Source: Archangium violaceum
GTDB taxonomy: Bacteria > Myxococcota > Myxococcia > Myxococcales > Myxococcaceae
Assembly (NCBI RefSeq): GCF_016859125.1
Contig: NZ_CP069338.1
Coordinates: 11,349,501-11,413,500, forward strand
DNA: 64,000 bases
Direction of reading: 5' to 3'
The position numbers and the translations under genes are program-made. The notes under the pieces are model-generated. The model saw only the letters and a program-made list of their open reading frames with translations, was not told the DNA's origin and did no database searches. Shown piece by piece: positions 53,795-61,179 of this stretch (the stretch's first letter is position 1; the number at the start of each line of letters is the position of its first letter).

Positions 53795-54415
53795 CTAGGG
53801 CGATGTGGGCGCGGAGGCGGCCTTGCGGCGCAGGCCGATGACATACACCTCCATGCTGGCGCCGCGGGTGGCCTCGGGACGCACCAGCTTCACCTCCTCG
53901 AAACTGGCGCGAACCTCGTCGCGGAACTCCTCGAACTCGCCCCCCATGAAGAGCTTGGCCACGAAGGCCGAGCCGGGGCGGCCCCGCGTGACGGCCACCT
54001 CGAGCGCCTTGCGCGCCAGCCGCAGACTGCGCGCCTCGTCGGTGGTGCGGATGCCACTCGTCTTGGGCGCCATGTCCGAGATGACGGCGTCGAAGGGCCC
54101 GTCGTACAGCTCGCGCAGCTTCGCGTCGAAGTCGTCGGCCAGCACGTCCAGCACCGCCGTCTTCACGTGCTGCTGGGAGAAGGGCCGGATGGCGACGATG
54201 TCCACCCCGATGACCCGGCCGTTCGGGCCCACCGCGTCGGCCAATATCTGCAGGAAGCCGCCCGGAGCCGCCCCCAGGTCGAGCACCGCGGCCCCCTTCT
54301 TCAAGAAGGGGTAGCGCTTGAGGATTTCGTCCACCTTGAAGGCGGAACGGGCTCTCAGCCCTTCTTGCTTGGCTTTCTTGAAATAGTGGTCTTTCGGACG
54401 GTAGGGCTTGCCCAT
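53795..54415 (-). CDS. rlmE: 23S rRNA (uridine-2'-O-)-methyltransferase RlmE (FtsJ/RrmJ)
   Basis: Methylates U2552 of the ribosomal A-loop using SAM. 206 residues with the SAM motif VLDLGAAPGGFLQ, and the K-D-K-E tetrad: K in RSAFKVDEI, D in ISDMAPKTSG, K in FVAKLFMGGEFEEF, E in SMEVYVIG. ATG at 54415 (MGKPYRPKDHYF) fits homologues; an ATG 21 bases upstream is also possible, and neither has a good ribosome site. Convergent with the SRAP gene (1 base between stops). Confidence 0.93.
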   Translation of the reverse strand: MGKPYRPKDHYFKKAKQEGLRARSAFKVDEILKRYPFLKKGAAVLDLGAAPGGFLQILADAVGPNGRVIGVDIVAIRPFSQQHVKTAVLDVLADDFDAKLRELYDGPFDAVISDMAPKTSGIRTTDEARSLRLARKALEVAVTRGRPGSAFVAKLFMGGEFEEFRDEVRASFEEVKLVRPEATRGASMEVYVIGLRRKAASAPTSP

Positions 54416-54510
54416 GGCGGAGGAGGTCCCTACCATCGGCTACTGTCTTCGGGAAGCCGGAGCAGCGACGGGTGTCGGGCATCCGTGAAACGGCGGTCCG
54501 GAGGGGTGTC

Positions 54511-54918
54511 ATGCGACTGTCCAGCGTGACGACAGCGGTCTGTATCTCCCTGTTGTCCGTGGCGTGTACCGTGGGGTGCTGGTACCGCGCGGATCTGCTG
54601 CGTTCCGAGGCGGCCTGGCTGATGGAGCGCGGCAAGGCGCAGGCCGCCGAGTACGCCACGAGCTTCGACGACGCGCTCGCCACCCAACAGCTGGAGACGT
54701 TCGCGAAGCGCCGGGCGGTCATGGAGCGGGCCCACCTGTGGCAGCGCGGCCAATCGCTTGGCATCCTGTTCGCGGTGGCGGCGGCGGTGGGCGCGTGGAT
54801 GCTCCACATGCTGCGCCGGCTCAACGGGGAGCTGGACGAGGCGAGCGAGGAGCTGGAGACGGAGCGGTCCTCCGAGCCGGTCCCCGTGCGTGCGTCCGTC
54901 CGCCCCTCGCGCACCTAG
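54511..54918 (+). CDS. Two-helix membrane protein, function unknown
   Basis: 135 residues. ATG at 54511 with a strong ribosome site (GGAGGGG). An N-terminal signal anchor (about 6-27; VTTAVCISLLSVACTVGC) and a second helix (about 85-104; SLGILFAVAAAVGAWMLHML) flank a ~55-residue helical segment that would lie outside the membrane; a charged Glu-rich tail follows. No recognised domain. The layout resembles a four-helix-bundle sensor without an output domain, but this is only shape. The next gene starts 63 bp later. Confidence 0.7.
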   Translation: MRLSSVTTAVCISLLSVACTVGCWYRADLLRSEAAWLMERGKAQAAEYATSFDDALATQQLETFAKRRAVMERAHLWQRGQSLGILFAVAAAVGAWMLHMLRRLNGELDEASEELETERSSEPVPVRASVRPSRT

Positions 54919-54981
54919 ACGACTCGCGGTCCGAGGAGACCACTGCTATGGACTGCTTCACCCCTGAGCGGGAGGTGGAGC

Positions 54982-55269
54982 ATGCCGGGTTGTGCACACT
55001 GCGGAGGGAGACTCGACATCGTAGGCAACCAGGTGGGGCGGCGCGACACGTGCCCCCACTGCGGCGAGGAGCTGCGCTCGTGCCGCAACTGCCGCCACTT
55101 CGACGAGGCGGCGGCGAAGCAGTGCAAGGAGCCCTTCGCCGAGGTGCCCTCGGACAAGGACGGGGCCAACTTCTGCGAGCTCTTCCAGATCAGCGAGGGC
55201 GGCCTGCACGCGAAGCAGCGCACGGACGAGTTGCTTTCCGCCGCCGAGGCGCTCTTCAAGAAGAAGTAA
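54982..55269 (+). CDS. Small zinc-ribbon protein
   Basis: 95 residues with eight cysteines: CAHC (4-7), CPHC (24-27), CRNC (34-37) and single Cys at about 48 and 65. The first two pairs form a classic zinc ribbon (CAHCGGRLDIVGNQV...CPHCGEEL); the second set (CRNCRHFDEAAAKQCKEP) may bind another metal. The C-terminus is a Lys-rich helix (LLSAAEALFKKK). GGAGG precedes the ATG. Probably DNA, RNA or protein binding; function unknown. Confidence 0.82.
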   Translation: MPGCAHCGGRLDIVGNQVGRRDTCPHCGEELRSCRNCRHFDEAAAKQCKEPFAEVPSDKDGANFCELFQISEGGLHAKQRTDELLSAAEALFKKK

Positions 55270-55449
55270 CGGGCGCCGCGAGCACACGAGCCCCCTGCCC
55301 CAAGGTCTCGTAACGGCCAGGGGTACTTCTCCGGAAGGCCGCCCCGTTCTAATGTTCAGAAGAGAGCGGGTGCGGCGGAGCCGCGCTGGGGAGCCATCGC
55401 GCCGCCGAGGTGCAGCGCGCGTCATCGACTCCCACCCGTGGGGGGTTAC

Positions 55450-58400
55450 ATGATGCGGCAGCTACCAGGCGGGGGCCTTTCATCTTCCGACCCCCGAGCC
55501 TCTCAGGAGATCCACCGCGGACGCCGCTTCGTCGTGTCCCGCGTGTGGACGGCGGAAGGCGCCTCCCTGGTTCTCAAGCAGGCCCGGAGGGGCCCCTTCG
55601 CATCCAGCAGTCTGGCGATGCTCCACCACGAGCTCACGCTGCTGCGGGAGCTGTGGGACTCGGGCGTGCCGGGGGTGGTGAGGCCGCTCGCCCTGGAGGA
55701 GGTGGCGGACACGCCCACGCTCGTCCTCGAGGACGCCGGTCCGTACGATCTGCGGGAATGGCTCCGGCGCAACCCGCTCGAGCTCGACACCTTCCTGGAG
55801 CTGGCCCTTCAACTGGCGGAGAGCCTCGAAGGCATCCACCGGCACCACGTCATCCACCACGACTTCAACCCCTCCAACATCATCGTGGCCGCGGGGGTGC
55901 CACACGTGACGGTCATCGACTTCGGCCTCGCCACCAGGGTCCCCGGGCCCTTCCATTCCGCGAGAACCCTCGGGGAGTTCGAGCTGGCGCTGCCCTATGT
56001 CGCGCCCGAGCAGACGGGGCGCATGGATCGCCTCGTCGACCACCGCGCCGACCTCTACTCCCTGGGCGCCACCTTCTACGAGATGCTCACCGGCCAGCCG
56101 CCCTTCACCTCGACGGATGCCGCCGAGCTCGTGCACGCCCATCTGGCGCGCCCTCCCCTTCCTCCGGCCCTCGCCAACCCACAGGTCCCGCCACTCATCT
56201 CGGACCTCGTGCTCAAGCTGCTCGCGAAGATGCCCGAGGAGCGCTACCAGAGCGCCGAGTCCCTCCTGTCCGATCTCCTGGAGGCCCGGAGACGGCAGCG
56301 GGCCTCGGGTGAGCTCGAGCCCTTCGAGCTCGGCGGGCTCGAACAGGCCCAGCAGCTCACCCTCCCGGAGCGGCTCTACGGACGTGAGCGCGAGCTGGCG
56401 CAGCTCGAGGCCGCGCTGGCGCGGGTCCGGGCGGGTCCGAGTGAAACGGCCGTGCTCTCGGGGACGGCGGGCATTGGCAAGTCGGCGCTCGTCCACGCCC
56501 TTCGCCAACGCACGGGACACGAGGCCCGGTTCCTCTCGGGCAAGGTCGATCGGCTCCAGCGCAACGTGCCCTATGCCCCGTGGGTGGATGCCTTCCAGGG
56601 CCTCGTCCATGAATTGCTGAACGAGCCGGCCCACATCCGGCACATGTGGCGGCGCCGGCTCCTCAAGGCCCTGGGCCACCACGGCCGTATGCTGCTGAGC
56701 ATCGTCCCGGAGTTGGAGCAGCTCACCGGGGTGCTCCCTCCCGTGGCCGAGCTCCGGCCCGCCGAGGCCGAGAACCGGTTGCACCTCACCTTCCAGGCCT
56801 TCGTCAGGGCGCTCGCCTCTCCCGAGCATCCGTCCGTGTTGTTCCTGGATGATCTTCATTGGGCCGATCCCGCCTCGATCGAGCTCTTCCGGAGCCTCGC
56901 GTCGGACCTGGACTCCCGGCACGTATTGCTCGTGGGCGCGTATTGTCCCGAGGAGGTCGGACCGGAGCATCCGCTCGCCGGCGCCCTCGCGGCCCTCCAG
57001 GAGGCGGGAGCGACCCTCCGACCCCTGGAGCTGTCACCGCTCACACCCGAGGCGCTCACGACGATCCTTCGCGACACCCTGCGCCGCGAGCCCGGGTACC
57101 TCCGCCCCCTGGTGGAGCTCATGCAGAGGAAGACGGCGGGCAATCCCCTCTTCGTCTCCCGGTTCCTGCGCTACCTCCACCAGTCCAACCTGCTGCGCTT
57201 CGACCTCGAGCGCGGCACGTGGGTGTGGGAGCTCGCGGGGGCCGAGCAGGTATGCGAGACCGGGAACGTCCTCGAGCTCATGCTCGCCATCCTCCGCCAG
57301 CTTCCCGCGCGCACCCAGGACGTCTTGAAGATCGCGGCCTGCCTGGGCAATCGGGTGGAGCTGCCGCTGCTCTCCGGCTTGATGGACATGCCCGTGGGCG
57401 ACACGGCCGCGGCGCTCTGGAGCGCCCTCCAGCAGGGGCTCCTCGTCCCCGAGGGTAAGGCCGTCTACCGCTTCGCGCACGATCGCATCCAACAGGCCGC
57501 GTACTCCCTGCTTCCCGACGAGCAGAAGAAGCGGCTGCACCTCGAGGTGGGACGCCGGCTGAGGGGTTCCGCCGAGCGCGAGCTCGACGAGCGGCTCTTC
57601 GAGACCGTCGGCCAGTTCGAGCTGGGCGCGGAGCTGCTGACGGAGGACGCGGAGAAGCTGGAGCTGGCCACGCTCAACCTCCGGGCCGGCAGCAGGGCCA
57701 AGGCCTTGTCCGCCTTCCGGTCCGCTCGAGGGTTCCTCGCCCGGGGCATCGACCTGCTCCCGCGGGACGCGTGGCGGTCCCACTACGAGCTGACCTTCCG
57801 CCTTCACCGCGAGGCGGCGGAGTGCGCCTATTTCACGGGAGATCAGCGGCTCGTGGATCAGCTGCTCGCCTCCGCGCTGACCCATGCCCGGTCCCGCTTC
57901 GACAAGGCGGACCTCTACACCCTCCAGCTCCTCTCCTGCACGATCAGACGCGCCGTCCCGGAGGCGATCCGGTGGGGGCGAGAGGGGCTGAGGTTGTTCG
58001 GCGTGGAGCTGCCGGAGAAACACGACGTCCCCCAGGCCCTCCTGGCCGAGCTCGCCGCGGTGAAGGAGAACCTGCGGGGCCGCACGCCCGAGCAGCTCCT
58101 GGAGGCACCCCGGACGGAGGACCCGGAGCTGCTCGCCTGCCTGCGGCTCCTCTCGGAGCTCAGCCCGTCGGTCTTCTTCTCCGACGCGTCCCTGCTCGCC
58201 TTCGTCAACGCCCGCGTCGTCAACCTCACCCTGAAGCATGGCAACACGATCTACGCCGCCCCGTCGTACACCAGCTACGGGCAGATGCTCGAGCTGCTCG
58301 AGGGGGACTACGCGTCCGGGCACGCCTTCGGCCGCCTGGGCGTGGAGCTGTGCCGGCGGTACGGCGAGCCGCGGCAGGAGAGCAAGACGCTCCTCACCTT

Positions 58401-61179
58401 CGCGGCGCACATCAACCATTGGAGGGCACCGCTGCGGACCGACGTGCCCTTCTACCTTCAAGCCTTCGCCACCGCGCTCGCGTGTGGAGACCTCCACTTC
58501 GCCAGCTACACGGTCCCGATGACGGCGCATACTCAGTTCTCGATGGGGACCGGGCTCTCCCACCTGCTCTCCGGGCTCGAACCCGGCCTCGCATTCCTCC
58601 GCAGGTCCGGCTTCCTCGGGATGGCCACTCCGCTCGTCGGCCTGCGCCACGTCATCCGCTGCCTGCAGGACCGGACCCACGAGCGGGCCCGCTCCGAGGA
58701 CGACGCGTTCGACGAGGACGCCTTCCTCGTATCGATCCAGAACCTCCCCGTCACGCGCTGCACGTACAGGCTCCTGCGCCTGCAGATGTCCTATCTGCTG
58801 GGAGACATCGAGGACGCCCGGAAGATGGCGCGGGAGACGGACCCGTTCCTCGAGGACATCCAGGGCTGGTACTTCGTCGCCGATCACAACTTCTACACGT
58901 CGCTGACGCTGGCGGCGTACTGCGACAAGGTCCCTCCTCCGGAGAGGGCCGGACTCCTGGAGCGGATCTCCGCCAACCAGCGTCAGCTCGGCCTGTGGGC
59001 GGAGAACTGCCCGGAGAACTTCCGCCACAAGCACCAGCTCGTCAGCGCCGAGCTCGCCCGGCTCGAAAGGCGTCACGTCGAGGCCCTGCGGCTCTACGAG
59101 CAGGCCGTCGAGGGGGCCCACCGCGAGGAGTTCCTCCAGGACGAGGCGCTCGCCAACGAGCTGGCGGGCCGCTACTACCGCACCGTTGGAGGCAAGCGCC
59201 TCGCCCACGTCTACCTGCGCGCCGCCCTCGAGGGCTATGCCCGCTGGGGCGCCCAGGCCAAGGTGTCGGCACTGGAGGAGGAGTTCCCGGACCTCACGCC
59301 CCTCGAGCCGGCCTTCTGGAAGGCGCCTCCCCTCAACCCGGAGAGCGCCGCGTCGGGTTGCACGCTCGATCTCATCACCCTCCTCAAGTCCGCCGAGACG
59401 CTCGTGAGCGAGGTGGTGCTGGAGCGTCTGCTCGAGAAGCTCATGGCGGTGTGCCTCGAGGCGGCCGGAGCCCAGCGTGGCGCGCTCGTGCTCGAGGAGC
59501 AGGACACCCTCTGGGTGCGCGCGGTGGGCGCGGTGTCCGAGCCCGTCTCGCTGCCGCACACCCTCCTGAAGGAGTCGGACCAGGTCCCCGGCACGCTCAT
59601 CGAATACGCCTTCCGCTCGGGCGAGTCACTCGTCCTGGCCGATGCCGCCCACCAGGGGAGGTTCAGCTCCGACCCGTACGTGGCCCGGCGCGCCATGAAG
59701 TCCGCCCTCGCCGTGCCCATCCAACGCCCCGCCCGGACGGTGGGCGTGCTCTACCTCGAGAACAACCTCGTCACCCGCGCCTTCACCCCCGAGCGCGTCC
59801 GGGTACTGCGCCTGCTGTCTTCCCAGATCGCCATCTCCCTGGAGAACAGCCTCCTCTTCGAGCGGCTGCGCGTCGAGGTCGAGGAGCGCAGGCGCGCGGA
59901 ACAGGCCGTGCGCTTCCTGGCCGAGTGGAGCCTGATGTTGGCCGAGTCCCTGGACTTCGAGACGACCCTGGACAAGGTGGCCCGCTCGGTCGTGCCCTTC
60001 CTGGCCGACTGGTGCATCATCGACGTGGTCCAGAAGGACGGGACGATCCGCCCCGTCTCCATGACCCATGTGGATCCCGTGAAGGAGCGACTCCTGCGCG
60101 AGCTCATGGAGCTGGATCCTCCCACGTGGGACTCACCCGCGCCGCTCGCCCACGTGTTGCGGACGGGACAGCCCCTGCTCTTCGAGGAGGTCAACGAGAC
60201 GGTCCTGCGGGAGACCAACGCCGGCCGCGAGGAGCGCTTCTTCGACATCGTCCGGAAGCTCTCCCTGCGCTCGGGCATGATTGTTCCGCTCGTGGCACGC
60301 GGGAAGACGCTCGGGGCCATCCTCTTCGCGTCGGCGACCACGGGGCGCCGTTACGGAGAGGCGGAGCTGAACCTGGCGCAGGAGCTGGCACGCCGCGCCG
60401 CCGTCTGCATCGACAACGCGCGGCTGTACAGCGAGTCCCAGGAGGCCATCCAGCTGCGCGATGACTTCCTGTCCGTCGCCGCTCACGAGCTCTACACGCC
60501 CATCACCTCGCTCCGGCTCTCGGTGCAGGGGCTGCTGCGCCGCGGTGACTCCAACCTGCCGCAGCCCCTGACGCGGGGCATCCAGAGCGCCGAGGCCCAG
60601 ACCCGCCGGCTCGCGAGGTTGGTCGAGGAGCTGCTCGACGTGACGCGCATCCAGGCCGGACGCCTCCACCTCCACCTGGAGGAGGTGGAGCTGTCGACCG
60701 TGGTCCGCGAGGTCACCGAGCGCTTGAGAGAGTCGCTGACACGGGCCCACTGCCCCCTCTCGCTCCATCTCCAGGACGGAGTGGTGGGACGGTGGGATCG
60801 CACCCGGCTGGAGCAGGTGGTCACCAACCTGCTCTCCAATGCCCTCAAGTTCGCGGCGGACAAACCCATCGCCATCTCCATCGAGCGGGACGCGGACCTG
60901 GCGCGGCTGCGGGTGAGGGATCAAGGCATCGGCATCGCGCCGGACCGCCTTCCCTATGTCTTCGATCGCTTCGAGCGCGCCGTCCCGGTGGACCACTATG
61001 GGGGCCTCGGCCTGGGCCTGCACATCGTGAGGGAGATCGTCATGGCCCTGGGAGGCTCGGTCCGGGTGGAGAGCGAGCCCGGCGTGGGAACCACCTTCAC
61101 GGTGGAGCTGCCGTGCCAGGGCCCCGCCCCCTCCCACTCCGCCCCTCCCATGACCCCTCCCTGCGTGGGGACCGCATGA
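55450..61179 (+). CDS. Hybrid Ser/Thr kinase - AAA ATPase - GAF - histidine kinase protein (first of pair)
   Basis: 1,909 residues in one polypeptide: Ser/Thr kinase domain (about 25-285; catalytic loop H136-H137-D138, N of PSN, DFG 157-159); STAND-type ATPase (Walker A SGTAGIGKSALV about 336-347; Walker B VLFLDDLHWADP); a long TPR-like helical region (about 600-1290); two GAF domains (about 1315-1480 and 1488-1655); HisKA with phospho-His H1679 (AAHELYTPITSL); and HATPase with VVTNLLSNALKFA, DQGIGIAPD and GGLGLGLHIV. No transmembrane segment. ATG at 55450 preferred (GGGGGG upstream); GTG at 55438 possible. Such multi-sensor proteins are typical of myxobacteria and cyanobacteria. Stop overlaps the next start by ATGA. 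Confidence 0.93.
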   Translation: MMRQLPGGGLSSSDPRASQEIHRGRRFVVSRVWTAEGASLVLKQARRGPFASSSLAMLHHELTLLRELWDSGVPGVVRPLALEEVADTPTLVLEDAGPYDLREWLRRNPLELDTFLELALQLAESLEGIHRHHVIHHDFNPSNIIVAAGVPHVTVIDFGLATRVPGPFHSARTLGEFELALPYVAPEQTGRMDRLVDHRADLYSLGATFYEMLTGQPPFTSTDAAELVHAHLARPPLPPALANPQVPPLISDLVLKLLAKMPEERYQSAESLLSDLLEARRRQRASGELEPFELGGLEQAQQLTLPERLYGRERELAQLEAALARVRAGPSETAVLSGTAGIGKSALVHALRQRTGHEARFLSGKVDRLQRNVPYAPWVDAFQGLVHELLNEPAHIRHMWRRRLLKALGHHGRMLLSIVPELEQLTGVLPPVAELRPAEAENRLHLTFQAFVRALASPEHPSVLFLDDLHWADPASIELFRSLASDLDSRHVLLVGAYCPEEVGPEHPLAGALAALQEAGATLRPLELSPLTPEALTTILRDTLRREPGYLRPLVELMQRKTAGNPLFVSRFLRYLHQSNLLRFDLERGTWVWELAGAEQVCETGNVLELMLAILRQLPARTQDVLKIAACLGNRVELPLLSGLMDMPVGDTAAALWSALQQGLLVPEGKAVYRFAHDRIQQAAYSLLPDEQKKRLHLEVGRRLRGSAERELDERLFETVGQFELGAELLTEDAEKLELATLNLRAGSRAKALSAFRSARGFLARGIDLLPRDAWRSHYELTFRLHREAAECAYFTGDQRLVDQLLASALTHARSRFDKADLYTLQLLSCTIRRAVPEAIRWGREGLRLFGVELPEKHDVPQALLAELAAVKENLRGRTPEQLLEAPRTEDPELLACLRLLSELSPSVFFSDASLLAFVNARVVNLTLKHGNTIYAAPSYTSYGQMLELLEGDYASGHAFGRLGVELCRRYGEPRQESKTLLTFAAHINHWRAPLRTDVPFYLQAFATALACGDLHFASYTVPMTAHTQFSMGTGLSHLLSGLEPGLAFLRRSGFLGMATPLVGLRHVIRCLQDRTHERARSEDDAFDEDAFLVSIQNLPVTRCTYRLLRLQMSYLLGDIEDARKMARETDPFLEDIQGWYFVADHNFYTSLTLAAYCDKVPPPERAGLLERISANQRQLGLWAENCPENFRHKHQLVSAELARLERRHVEALRLYEQAVEGAHREEFLQDEALANELAGRYYRTVGGKRLAHVYLRAALEGYARWGAQAKVSALEEEFPDLTPLEPAFWKAPPLNPESAASGCTLDLITLLKSAETLVSEVVLERLLEKLMAVCLEAAGAQRGALVLEEQDTLWVRAVGAVSEPVSLPHTLLKESDQVPGTLIEYAFRSGESLVLADAAHQGRFSSDPYVARRAMKSALAVPIQRPARTVGVLYLENNLVTRAFTPERVRVLRLLSSQIAISLENSLLFERLRVEVEERRRAEQAVRFLAEWSLMLAESLDFETTLDKVARSVVPFLADWCIIDVVQKDGTIRPVSMTHVDPVKERLLRELMELDPPTWDSPAPLAHVLRTGQPLLFEEVNETVLRETNAGREERFFDIVRKLSLRSGMIVPLVARGKTLGAILFASATTGRRYGEAELNLAQELARRAAVCIDNARLYSESQEAIQLRDDFLSVAAHELYTPITSLRLSVQGLLRRGDSNLPQPLTRGIQSAEAQTRRLARLVEELLDVTRIQAGRLHLHLEEVELSTVVREVTERLRESLTRAHCPLSLHLQDGVVGRWDRTRLEQVVTNLLSNALKFAADKPIAISIERDADLARLRVRDQGIGIAPDRLPYVFDRFERAVPVDHYGGLGLGLHIVREIVMALGGSVRVESEPGVGTTFTVELPCQGPAPSHSAPPMTPPCVGTA
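56029..56180 (+). repeat. 152-bp tract identical to 61737-61888
   Basis: Bases 56029-56180 in the first hybrid kinase gene equal 61737-61888 in the second without a mismatch, at the same place in the kinase domain (RLVDHRADLYSLGATF through PPALANP). The flanking DNA of the two genes differs markedly, even at silent positions. Confidence 0.9.
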